Shown: one piece after another, positions 32,439 to 38,952 of the stretch
How the letters are laid out: each line of letters begins with the position of its first letter
Numbering within the stretch: the first letter of the stretch is position 1
Origin: Oscillospiraceae bacterium
GTDB taxonomy: Bacteria; Bacillota; Clostridia; Oscillospirales; Ruminococcaceae
Direction: 5' to 3'
Assembly: GCA_021199855.1 (NCBI GenBank)
Contig: JAJQHD010000055.1
Coordinates: 58,216 to 122,215, forward strand
Length of the DNA: 64,000 bases
Translations under genes and position numbers: made by a program
The notes under the pieces: generated by a model
Databases searched by the model: none
What the model was told of the DNA's origin: nothing
The model's input: only the letters and a program-made list of their open reading frames with translations

Positions 32439-32629
32439 AGCACAGGACATCGGTGTGCCTGAGGTGTGGAAAAACCTTTGTGGGAGTGCCCGCTGTATCA
32501 CGGGAAGATAATGAAACACCCATTTGTCCCGATTGTGGTGTCAGAGAGGCACTCGATAGCATCAAAGTCAGTAAAGAAGAGCAAGACGAGATTCTGAGGA
32601 TTATTAATCGGTATATGAACGGGGAATAA
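32420..32629 (+). CDS. Small zinc-ribbon protein
   Basis: This 69-residue protein has one zinc ribbon (VCLRCGKTFVGVPAVSRED then PICPDCGVREALDSI) and a short C-terminal helix. It begins inside the end of the cyclotransferase gene (ATG 32420, GGAGGC upstream) so the two are coupled. Similar tiny zinc ribbons are widespread in Clostridia phages. It could bind nucleic acid or a partner enzyme; function unknown. Confidence 0.82.
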   Translation: MDKEQIEHRTSVCLRCGKTFVGVPAVSREDNETPICPDCGVREALDSIKVSKEEQDEILRIINRYMNGE

Positions 32630-32647
32630 AGATTACACACGGAGGAA

Positions 32648-32683
32648 CGAGAGAGATACCCCGACGTGGTCGGGATTCTCTCG
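32648..32683. terminator. Hairpin between convergent genes
   Basis: CGAGAGA..CCCCGAC (32648-32665) pairs with GTCGGG..TCTCTCG (32669-32683). It lies between a rightward and a leftward gene. A second AT-rich hairpin (GGATTCCCTTT/AAAGGAAATCC) follows at 32699-32720. Confidence 0.6.
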
Positions 32684-32707
32684 CAAGGCAGGGGATGAGG
32701 ATTCCCT

Positions 32708-32953
32708 TTAAAGGAAATCCCTCATTCTCATGCCGACTGCTTCGAAGTTGTTGTAGAAGAAGGTGTAGGTAACTTCTTCATGTTCTTCCTCAAGGTAGCC
32801 TTCACCTGTGTGTCGGTTGTATTTCCAACCATTGTCGGTGTAAATTTCCTCTCGGATTTCTTCGATGTCCTTTTCATCAAGGTCGTATTCCTTTTCGAGT
32901 TCCTCGATGGTCTCCTCAATGATTTCCTCAATTTCGTCGTAGTCTTTTCTCAT
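32708..32953 (-). CDS. Small acidic protein, leftward
   Basis: This 81-residue protein is strongly acidic in its first 45 residues (DYDEIEEIIEETIEELEKEY and following) and aromatic toward the end (YTFFYNNFEAVG). The longer frame starts upstream, but ATG 32953 is right because GGAGGTAAAAACC precedes it and the repeated promoter copy 2 lies just before. It is the only leftward gene of the accessory block. A highly acidic small phage protein could mimic DNA, a property of some anti-restriction or anti-defence proteins; that is a guess. Confidence 0.75.
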   Translation of the reverse strand: MRKDYDEIEEIIEETIEELEKEYDLDEKDIEEIREEIYTDNGWKYNRHTGEGYLEEEHEEVTYTFFYNNFEAVGMRMRDFL

Positions 32954-32990
32954 GGTTTTTACCTCCGTGTGTATTTTTTGTTGTGAGTGT

Positions 32991-33019
32991 ATATTACCGT
33001 CAATCCGAAGAAATAGCCA
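32991..33019 (-). promoter_or_regulatory. Repeated phage promoter, copy 2 (leftward)
   Basis: On the minus strand TGGCTA (33014-33019), 17 bases ending GACGG, TAATAT (32991-32996), then ACACTCAC. It drives the acidic protein and is back-to-back with copy 3. Confidence 0.82.
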
Positions 33020-33100
33020 GTCTTTTTTGAGATATATTGTACACAATCTTTGGGGCTGAGTATGGGCGGATGTTTGGTACATTTATTATCGAAAAAAGAC

Positions 33101-33129
33101 TGGATATATCCGCTGAAAGACGGTAATAT
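33101..33129 (+). promoter_or_regulatory. Repeated phage promoter, copy 3
   Basis: TGGATA (33101-33106), 17 bases ending AGACGG, TAATAT (33124-33129), then ACACATACC. Leader hairpin AAGGG (33141-33145)/CCCTT (33152-33156), then GGAGG and the start at 33178. Confidence 0.85.
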
Positions 33130-33177
33130 ACACATACCAAAAGGGCACAGACCCTTAGAAAATGGAGGATTTACAAA

Positions 33178-33480
33178 ATGAGCAAATACCGCTACAACTA
33201 CCCTGAAGTAACCACCCCAGAGGAGCTTGCCTCCGATGCCAACTGCATCATGCTCGAATACAAGAGCTACTTCATTGGAATCGGTTATGTATGCACCGAG
33301 GGCTACTACAATGTGGGAATTTACGAGTTCGCAGAGGATGAGACCTTCGAGAAAGACCGCATGGAGTGCAGAATCGAACGTCAAACGGTCATGCCGGTGA
33401 ACTTCTCGACAAGCGGACAGGCTGCCAAGAGTGCAATCAACTTGATTGAAGACGCTGAGAGGTTTATGCAGGAGGATTAA
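33178..33480 (+). CDS. Small accessory protein of unknown function
   Basis: This 100-residue protein starts at ATG 33178 after ATGGAGGATTTACAAA. It is acidic, with alternating beta-like segments (LEYKSYFIGIGYVCTEGYY) and a C-terminal helix (GQAAKSAINLIEDAERF). No motif or membrane segment is recognised. It heads a two-gene unit under promoter copy 3; the next gene begins 48 bases later with the same style of ribosome binding site. It may be a counter-defence or host-takeover protein judging by its setting only. Confidence 0.75.
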   Translation: MSKYRYNYPEVTTPEELASDANCIMLEYKSYFIGIGYVCTEGYYNVGIYEFAEDETFEKDRMECRIERQTVMPVNFSTSGQAAKSAINLIEDAERFMQED

Positions 33481-33527
33481 GCCTCCTGCATACACAAACC
33501 ACAACTACAAAAATGGAGGATACGAAA

Positions 33528-33710
33528 ATGAAAACCACCTACTACATCAACGGAGAGAAAATCATCAAGAAGGTACTCACCGAGAAGATTGGAGCCTACA
33601 GGCTTCGTGAGCTGACCGAAAAAGCAAAGGAAACCTACTATGAAGACCCATGCATTGAGCTGGACTTCTTCATTGGTGGAACCGAGATGTTAACTGTTGA
33701 GTTCTCATAA
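33528..33710 (+). CDS. Small accessory protein of unknown function
   Basis: This 60-residue protein starts at ATG 33528, not at the in-frame ATG 33513, because the latter is part of the ATGGAGGATACGAAA ribosome binding site. It has a basic first half (INGEKIIKKVLTEKIGAYR) and an acidic, beta-rich second half. It shares the TTYYINGE-type start with small phage proteins but no characterised relative is known to me. It is the second gene under promoter copy 3 and is followed by a terminator. Confidence 0.7.
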   Translation: MKTTYYINGEKIIKKVLTEKIGAYRLRELTEKAKETYYEDPCIELDFFIGGTEMLTVEFS

Positions 33711-33721
33711 AAAGAATGCGA

Positions 33722-33750
33722 AAAAGGAGTCGGAAAACCGACTCCTTTTA
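33722..33750 (+). terminator. Terminator after promoter-copy-3 unit
   Basis: GGAGTCGG (33726-33733) pairs with CCGACTCC (33738-33745) across AAAA, with flanking A-run and TTTTA. Confidence 0.9.
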
Positions 33751-33823
33751 TGTTGTCAGAATAGCTGTAAATATGCCCAAGGTAGTCCTCGAATATTTGT
33801 GTATAATATTATCCCAAAATGAC

Positions 33824-33852
33824 TGGATATATCTCTTAAAAGACGGTAATAT
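33824..33852 (+). promoter_or_regulatory. Repeated phage promoter, copy 4
   Basis: TGGATA (33824-33829), 17 bases ending AGACGG, TAATAT (33847-33852), then ACACTCACAACC. An upstream GTGTATAATATTATCCC block is shared with copy 5. Leader hairpin AGGG (33867-33870)/CCCT (33875-33878) with a GAAA tetraloop. Confidence 0.85.
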
Positions 33853-33907
33853 ACACTCACAACCGAAGGGGAAACCCTGAAGAATAAATCAAAATGGAGG
33901 ATATACC

Positions 33908-34354
33908 ATGGACAAGACATTAGAAAGAGATTACCAAACCTACAAGACCTACGACAAGGAATTCCACATGGCAACCGATGAAGAGGGAAAGGAAGAGGCA
34001 AGGGCTAAGGTCAGAAAGCTTTATGCCGAGATACAGAGCAGAGGAACAACCTACTGCGACATCTTCAACCTCTACAAAGATGCTCAGGAAAAGGGAAACA
34101 AGTACATAGACGTTCACGATTCCCTTTATGACACAGACGAGAAAGACCTCATTTTAGGCTTCAAAAGATACGGAATCGAGAGATTCACGTTCAGCTCAGG
34201 CTGGTCAAGAGCAGTTGAAACCGCATGGCTTTTTATTCAGAATGGTTGTACACTGGAAGGCATGACCGAGCTTCACGGAAGTGAAAAGCTTGTATTCGGG
34301 AGCACCGAGAAAGAGTACGACACCGTTCACGGATATATTTTCAAGGTCAACTGA
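33908..34354 (+). CDS. Accessory protein of unknown function
   Basis: This 148-residue protein begins at ATG 33908 after GGAGGATATACC. The first 60 residues are helical and charged; the second half has an aromatic alpha/beta look (RFTFSSGWSRAVETAWLFIQNGC). I recall similar proteins in other Clostridia phage accessory regions but no known function. It is the first gene under promoter copy 4; the next gene lies 59 bases further with a small GAGGGC-containing leader. Confidence 0.75.
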   Translation: MDKTLERDYQTYKTYDKEFHMATDEEGKEEARAKVRKLYAEIQSRGTTYCDIFNLYKDAQEKGNKYIDVHDSLYDTDEKDLILGFKRYGIERFTFSSGWSRAVETAWLFIQNGCTLEGMTELHGSEKLVFGSTEKEYDTVHGYIFKVN

Positions 34355-34413
34355 TAGGAAACCACGGGAGCCCCTTCGAGGGCTTCCGAAAGAAAAATCA
34401 AAGGAGCGTTTAC

Positions 34414-34623
34414 ATGACAGAATACGAGAAATTGGTCGAAGCCGAGAGCTATGCACACACCATAGAGATTATTGAACCTGCCACTGGCAAGACCGGTGTG
34501 GCAAACACCACGGAAGATGGAGTTGCACTTTTCTACGGGGCAGACGACGGGAGCGACGACAAGGTTATCTCGAAAGAGGAGTTCAGCGAGAACTTCCGCA
34601 TTACGGCGATTATAGAGCACTGA
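34414..34623 (+). CDS. Small acidic accessory protein
   Basis: This 69-residue protein starts at ATG 34414 after AAAGGAGCGTTTAC. It is acidic, with a FYGADDGSDDKVISKEEFSE segment and no membrane segment. It is the second gene of the unit driven by promoter copy 4 and is followed by a perfect hairpin terminator. Function unknown. Confidence 0.7.
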   Translation: MTEYEKLVEAESYAHTIEIIEPATGKTGVANTTEDGVALFYGADDGSDDKVISKEEFSENFRITAIIEH

Positions 34624-34630
34624 ACATAAG

Positions 34631-34660
34631 AATAGGGAGCCAGGGACATGGCTCCCTATT
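34631..34660 (+). terminator. Hairpin after promoter-copy-4 unit
   Basis: AATAGGGAGCC pairs perfectly with GGCTCCCTATT around AGGGACAT. The T-run is weak but the stem is long. Confidence 0.75.
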
Positions 34661-34719
34661 GCTTAAATTTGCACAGCTTTCAGGGAAGATATTTGTGTAA
34701 TATATTATCCCAAAATGAC

Positions 34720-34748
34720 TGGATATATTTCTTGAAAGACGGTAATAT
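34720..34748 (+). promoter_or_regulatory. Repeated phage promoter, copy 5
   Basis: TGGATA (34720-34725), 17 bases ending AGACGG, TAATAT (34743-34748), then ACACACAACC. Leader hairpin GCGG (34762-34765)/CCGC (34770-34773): different bases from copies 1, 3 and 4 but still paired. Confidence 0.85.
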
Positions 34749-34802
34749 ACACACAACCGAAGCGGAGAACCGCACGGAATTCTAAAAACGGAGGATTTCA
34801 AA

Positions 34803-35024
34803 ATGAACGAGTATGAAGATTACGAGAAGATAAGCGAGGAACAGGTAGAGAGTGCCCTTATAGGGATTCTCAGGTACGGTGAAAGTGTTGACGACACGGA
34901 GCTTGAGGGTGTAGAGAATGCGGTAAGCTTCCAAGAGGATGGGGTTCTTAGCTACAACCGAGGAGTAGTCATCCGCATGGCTGACGGCACAGAGTTCCAG
35001 ATCACCATAGTCAGGAGCAGGTGA
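34803..35024 (+). CDS. Small acidic accessory protein
   Basis: This 73-residue protein starts at ATG 34803 after CGGAGGATTTCAAA. It is acidic in its first half (EYEDYEKISEEQVESAL) and beta-like in the second (YNRGVVIRMADGTEFQITI). It is under promoter copy 5 and is followed by the GGGAGGGATTC/GAATCCCTCCC hairpin at 35034-35059. No motif is recognised and function is unknown. Confidence 0.72.
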   Translation: MNEYEDYEKISEEQVESALIGILRYGESVDDTELEGVENAVSFQEDGVLSYNRGVVIRMADGTEFQITIVRSR

Positions 35025-35033
35025 ACATAGTAG

Positions 35034-35059
35034 GGGAGGGATTCAGGTGAATCCCTCCC
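35034..35059 (+). terminator. Hairpin between two small genes
   Basis: GGGAGGGATTC (35034-35044) pairs perfectly with GAATCCCTCCC (35049-35059) across AGGT. There is no T-run, so it may allow partial readthrough to the next gene or protect the upstream mRNA end. Confidence 0.6.
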
Positions 35060-35083
35060 GACACTGGTGAGGAGGAAAGCGTA

Positions 35084-35362
35084 ATGGAAATAATAAAAGT
35101 CAACGAATACACACTGGAAGTGGACACCACAATAGAAGAACTGGAGCTTGATTGCAACCCCAACTATGCTGCAATCATCACCTATGGGAAGTATGTCTTT
35201 TTCACAGATATAAATTGCAAAGGGCAGTACATCGCTGTGGTGTACGAGTTCCTGACACCTAACCGAGACTTAATCGACCCCATAAGGATAAAAACCGCTG
35301 CCGAAGCAACTTTCCCTGACAGCGGACATGCAATCGAGTGGTGCTTCCAAAGCGTAAAATGA
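35084..35362 (+). CDS. Small accessory protein of unknown function
   Basis: This 92-residue protein starts at ATG 35084 after GGAGGAAAGCGTA. It is beta-rich and acidic (EYTLEVDTTIEELELDCN, YGKYVFFTDINCKGQYIAVVYEF) and ends with a short helix containing HAIEWCFQ. No known motif or membrane segment. It has no promoter of its own, so it is read from copy 5 or through the hairpin before it. Function unknown. Confidence 0.72.
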   Translation: MEIIKVNEYTLEVDTTIEELELDCNPNYAAIITYGKYVFFTDINCKGQYIAVVYEFLTPNRDLIDPIRIKTAAEATFPDSGHAIEWCFQSVK

Positions 35363-35479
35363 ATAGGTGAGTAGTGCTCTGCGGTACGCTATTTGTGCAT
35401 GGTCTTTAATCTGTAATGTACACAAACACCGATCCAATTTCTTCTTGATTCTTTGTATATAATATTTTTAAAATAAGGC

Positions 35480-35508
35480 TTGCTATTATTCTGGATTAGA
35501 GTTAATAT
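35480..35508 (+). promoter_or_regulatory. Repeated phage promoter, copy 6
   Basis: TTGCTA (35480-35485), 17 bases ending TAGAGT, TAATAT (35503-35508), then ACACATAC. A TGTATATAATATTT block upstream is shared with copy 7. There is no clear leader hairpin; GGAGG follows within 20 bases. Confidence 0.84.
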
Positions 35509-35537
35509 ACACATACAAAAACAAGGAGGTACACACC

Positions 35538-35711
35538 ATGAAGAAAACAAATGCGGACAAGGGATACGAGAGATTAAGAGAACTTGCGGAAGGCATTGCC
35601 TACAACTCCAGACTGAGCGATGAGTCGATTAACAAGCTGTACGGCGTCAGCAAGAAGGAATTGTGCGAGAATGCCCTGAAAGAAATGCAGAAAGTGTTAA
35701 GCGAAATCTAA
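35538..35711 (+). CDS. Very small accessory protein (57 residues)
   Basis: This gene is too short for usual cut-offs but is well supported: ATG 35538 follows AAGGAGGTACACACC and promoter copy 6. The product is a charged, all-helical protein (KKTNADKGYERLRELAEG, NSRLSDESINKLYGVSKKEL, ALKEMQKVL) that may form a small helical bundle with a turn resembling a helix-turn-helix. Function unknown. Confidence 0.72.
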   Translation: MKKTNADKGYERLRELAEGIAYNSRLSDESINKLYGVSKKELCENALKEMQKVLSEI

Positions 35712-35833
35712 CCCACAGCGGGATACAGAACCCCGAAAGGGTCTGTGTCTCGTACACCGAATAGGCATAATGTACACAAAGACCGATCGAATTTCTCTCC
35801 GATTATTTGTATATAATATTTCTCACATTTAAC

Positions 35834-35862
35834 TTGCTATTTCTCCTCTTTAGAGTTAATAT
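35834..35862 (+). promoter_or_regulatory. Repeated phage promoter, copy 7
   Basis: TTGCTA (35834-35839), 17 bases ending TAGAGT, TAATAT (35857-35862), then ACACATACC. Leader hairpin GGGA (35876-35879)/TCCC (35885-35888). The 60 bases upstream closely repeat those of copy 6 (TGTACACAAA-ACCGATC-AATTTC). Confidence 0.84.
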
Positions 35863-35917
35863 ACACATACCAAAAGGGAAAGAATCCCGGAGGAAATTCA
35901 AAACGGAGGACACAGAA

Positions 35918-36118
35918 ATGAATTTGAAAGAAACCTTATTCTTAAGAGCTAAGGCTGAAATTGATGGCTTCACCAGCATGGGCGAAGACTATGACGAGGA
36001 AGAAAAGGAAATCCAAAGGGCTCGCTACATGGGAATTTACAAAGTAATCATAGAAGCTGGGCTTGAAGATGAATACCTGGCATGGAGATACGAAGGCAAG
36101 AAAATCTGTAGCCTTTGA
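35918..36118 (+). CDS. Small acidic accessory protein
   Basis: This 66-residue protein starts at ATG 35918 after CGGAGGACACAGAA; the longer frame upstream runs through the promoter and is rejected. It is helical and acidic (LFLRAKAEIDGFTSMGEDYD, EEKEIQRARYMGIYKVIIEAGL). It is the last of the promoter-linked small genes and is followed by a terminator. Function unknown. Confidence 0.72.
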   Translation: MNLKETLFLRAKAEIDGFTSMGEDYDEEEKEIQRARYMGIYKVIIEAGLEDEYLAWRYEGKKICSL

Positions 36119-36171
36119 AAGTAACCAAGAGAACGGAGCCAACCGGCTCTGTATCTCGTACAGATATTTTG

Positions 36172-36192
36172 AGAGCCACAGGCTCTTTTTTT
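36172..36192 (+). terminator. Terminator ending the accessory block
   Basis: AGAGCC (36172-36177) pairs with GGCTCT (36181-36186) across ACA, followed by a T-run. It separates the accessory block from the packaging genes. Confidence 0.9.
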
Positions 36193-36217
36193 ATTTTCCA
36201 AGAAAGCGAGAAATCCA

Positions 36218-36934
36218 ATGCAGGACGAAGTTATAAAGAGCATTTCGTACAGCCAAGAAGAAATCCTGCAATGGATTCTCAGACTATATGTTCCGGAAGG
36301 ACATTTTGAAGTTGACCCCACTTTTTCAAGGGGTAACTTCTACAAGAGCGGAGCGATTCCGAAACCAGAATACTGCTCAGATATTCTTCCACAAGCAGAT
36401 GGAGTGACACAGGCAGACTGCCGGTCGCTACCATTGGAAGACAGCTCGGTTGGCAGCATAGTGGTTGACCTCCCGTTCCTCGCCACAAGTGGTGCTTCCC
36501 TCGAAAAGAGTGACGGCAACATCATAAACCGTAGATTCGGAGTCTGCAAGAATGAAGCAGAACTTTTGGAATTGTATAAAGACACACTCGCTGAGGCATG
36601 GCGAATCTTGAGACTGGGCGGCGTTTTGGTTATGAAGTGTCAGGACAAGGTCTCAAGTGGAAAGCAGTACATCATGCACTGCGATATTTACACGATGGCA
36701 AGGGATGTGGGCTTTGAAGTTTTAGACCTGTTCGTGCTTCTTGCCAAGAATCGACTCATCGCTGATTGGCAAAGAAACCAGAAACACGCAAGGAAGTATC
36801 ACTCGTACTTCTGGGTATTTAAGAAATCAGTGAAAGGAGGAATGCCTTATGGCTATGAGAGGAAGAAAGCCGACACCCACGGCAATAAAAGAATTGGAAG
36901 GGAATCCGGGGAAGAGACCACTAAACGAGAATGA
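36218..36934 (+). CDS. DNA methyltransferase-like protein
   Basis: This 238-residue protein is a SAM-dependent methyltransferase of the DNA amino-methylase type: FEVDPTFSRGNFY (SAM loop variant), CRSLPLEDSSVGSIVVDLPFL (catalytic DLPF in place of DPPF), and AEAWRILRLGGVLVMKCQDK. The natural end is probably near YHSYFWVFKK, but the frame runs 86 bases into the small terminase gene. Start ATG 36218 has only a weak AGAAAGCGAG upstream. It may mark phage DNA before packaging. Substrate is unproven. Confidence 0.83.
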   Translation: MQDEVIKSISYSQEEILQWILRLYVPEGHFEVDPTFSRGNFYKSGAIPKPEYCSDILPQADGVTQADCRSLPLEDSSVGSIVVDLPFLATSGASLEKSDGNIINRRFGVCKNEAELLELYKDTLAEAWRILRLGGVLVMKCQDKVSSGKQYIMHCDIYTMARDVGFEVLDLFVLLAKNRLIADWQRNQKHARKYHSYFWVFKKSVKGGMPYGYERKKADTHGNKRIGRESGEETTKRE

Positions 36935-37319
36935 ACCGAAACCGCAGAAGAAGGCACCTACATGCCCAAAGTGGTTAGAGCCGGAAGCGAAGAAAGAATG
37001 GCGCAGACTCGCCAAGCAGATGGAAGCTATCGGCATTCTGACCGAGGTTGATATGGCGGCATTCGCAGGATACTGTCAGGCGTTTGCAAGGTGGAAAGAG
37101 GCTGAGGAGTTTATATCCCAGCATGGGACGATTGTTAAGACTCCCTCTGGCTACTACCAGCAGCTTCCGCAGGTCTCTATAGCTCAGACCTACTTGAAAA
37201 TAATGAACAGGTTTGCAGAACAGTTCGGTCTGACCCCTGCTTCGAGAAGCCGGATTGTGGCTGTGGATAGTTCAAAGGATACGGATGACGAAATGGAGAA
37301 GCTTTTGGGAGGTGCCTGA
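36849..37319 (+). CDS. terS: Terminase small subunit, P27 family
   Basis: This 156-residue protein has the P27 family opening MRGRKPTPTAIKELEGNPGKRPLN and the helical core KKEWRRLAKQMEAIGILTEVD, AFAGYCQAFARWKEAEEFI. It recognises the packaging site and loads the large subunit. Start is ATG 36849 after GAAAGGAGGAATGCCTT. The large subunit follows immediately. Length is normal for the family. Confidence 0.95.
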   Translation: MAMRGRKPTPTAIKELEGNPGKRPLNENEPKPQKKAPTCPKWLEPEAKKEWRRLAKQMEAIGILTEVDMAAFAGYCQAFARWKEAEEFISQHGTIVKTPSGYYQQLPQVSIAQTYLKIMNRFAEQFGLTPASRSRIVAVDSSKDTDDEMEKLLGGA

Positions 37320-37321
37320 TT

Positions 37322-38938
37322 TTGGAGACAAGACCAGAGAACTATCCAAAGCTGAAAGAGTATAAGCCTACTCGGTTCATGCTTGAAACATCACATTATG
37401 ACAGCAAGAAAGCAGATAAGGCTGTGAACTTCATCGAGCAACTCTGCCATACAAAATCCAAGTGGGCAGGGCATCGGTTCTGGCTTCTGCCGTGGCAGGA
37501 GCAGATAATCAGAGACATTTTCGGCATTGTGAAAGAGGATGGCACGAGACAGTTCCGCACAGCGTTTATTGAAATTCCAAAGAAGCAGGGAAAGAGCGAA
37601 TTGGCAGCAGCCGTCGCTCTTTATCTTTTGTATGCAGACGGCGAAGCTTCGCCGGAGGTTTACGGTGCCGCATCCGACCGCCAACAGGCGAGTATCGTTT
37701 TCGATGTAGCCCGGCGAATGGTTGAGCAGAACAAAGCCCTGATGAAGAGAAGCAAAATAATGTCGGCTCAAAAGAGACTGGTGAGCTACCCGAATGCAGG
37801 GTATTATCAGGTGCTGTCAGCAGAGGTAAACACAAAGCACGGCTTGAACGTATCGGGACTTGTATTCGACGAGCTTCATTCCCTCCCGACAAGAGCCCTG
37901 TATGACGTTCTAACAAAAGGTGCATCAGATGCGAGAACCAACCCTTTGGCGTTTATTATCACAACAGCCGGAACCGACCGCAACAGCATAGGCTTTGAGG
38001 TACACACAAAGGCGAAAGACATCCTGGATGGACAGCGAGTTGACCCTACTTTTTATCCAGTCATTTTCGGTATAGGCGACGATGACGACTGGTCGGATGA
38101 AAGAAACTGGTACAAGGCGAATCCGTCTCTTGACATCACGGTTCCTATTGACCGTATGCGGGATGCATACAGAGATGCAAAGGATAATCCCGCAGAGGAG
38201 AACCTCTTCAGACAGCTCAGGCTCGACCAATGGGTGGCATCGACACTTCGGTGGATACCTGAAAACATTTATGAGCTTGGAAACGTCCCAATAGACATGA
38301 AAGCCCTTGAGGGAAGAGACTGCTATGGTGGACTTGACCTGTCAAACAGCGGAGATGTTACAGCGTTTGTGCTGTGCTTTCCGCCGAGGACAGAAGATGA
38401 GAAATATATACTCCTGCCCTTTATGTGGGTGCCGGAGGAGACAATTCCACAAAGAGTCAGAAAAGCCTCTGTTCCATACGATGTGTGGGTAAAACAAGGA
38501 TATATGCTCGCAACTCCCGGCAATGTTATCGACTATGCCTTCATTGAAAGTTATATTGACGAACTCGGAAAGAAGTACCACATCTTGGAGATTGCATTTG
38601 ACCGCTGGGGAGCCGTGGAGATGGTTCAGCACCTTAAAAGAGAAGACTTCACAGTCGTTCCGTTCGGACAAGGCTATCAGAGCATGAGTCCTCCGACTAA
38701 GGCATTTTACGAGCTACTGATGCAAGGTAAAATAATCCACGGCGGACACCCCGTTCTGAAGTGGATGGCTGGCAATGTTGTAGTTGAAAGTGATCCGGCA
38801 GGAAATATAAAAGTGACAAAAAAGAAAAGTGCTGAAAAGGTAGACGGCATCGTGGCGGCAATCATGGCACTCGACCGTTGTATCCGACACAAGGAACAGG
38901 GCAGTGTCTATGATGAAAGAGACTTGTTTGTAATATAG
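37322..38938 (+). CDS. terL: Terminase large subunit
   Basis: This 538-residue motor packages DNA into heads. The ATPase has a Walker A-like EIPKKQGKSELAAA at residues 84-97 and Walker B GLVFDELHSLP; the nuclease domain follows with YGGLDLSNSGDVTAF as its first acidic motif and later IAFDRWGAVEMV. It starts at TTG 37322 (GGGAGGTGCCTGATT upstream), two bases after the small subunit stop. Length and motifs fit the HK97/phage-1 terminase group. Confidence 0.96.
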   Translation: METRPENYPKLKEYKPTRFMLETSHYDSKKADKAVNFIEQLCHTKSKWAGHRFWLLPWQEQIIRDIFGIVKEDGTRQFRTAFIEIPKKQGKSELAAAVALYLLYADGEASPEVYGAASDRQQASIVFDVARRMVEQNKALMKRSKIMSAQKRLVSYPNAGYYQVLSAEVNTKHGLNVSGLVFDELHSLPTRALYDVLTKGASDARTNPLAFIITTAGTDRNSIGFEVHTKAKDILDGQRVDPTFYPVIFGIGDDDDWSDERNWYKANPSLDITVPIDRMRDAYRDAKDNPAEENLFRQLRLDQWVASTLRWIPENIYELGNVPIDMKALEGRDCYGGLDLSNSGDVTAFVLCFPPRTEDEKYILLPFMWVPEETIPQRVRKASVPYDVWVKQGYMLATPGNVIDYAFIESYIDELGKKYHILEIAFDRWGAVEMVQHLKREDFTVVPFGQGYQSMSPPTKAFYELLMQGKIIHGGHPVLKWMAGNVVVESDPAGNIKVTKKKSAEKVDGIVAAIMALDRCIRHKEQGSVYDERDLFVI

Positions 38939-38952
38939 GGGAGGAGAGGTAA

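Noticed and set aside
30700..35900. CRISPR-like array
   Set aside because: The repeated pieces are promoter-like, unevenly spaced by whole genes, and one is inverted; there are no regular spacers.
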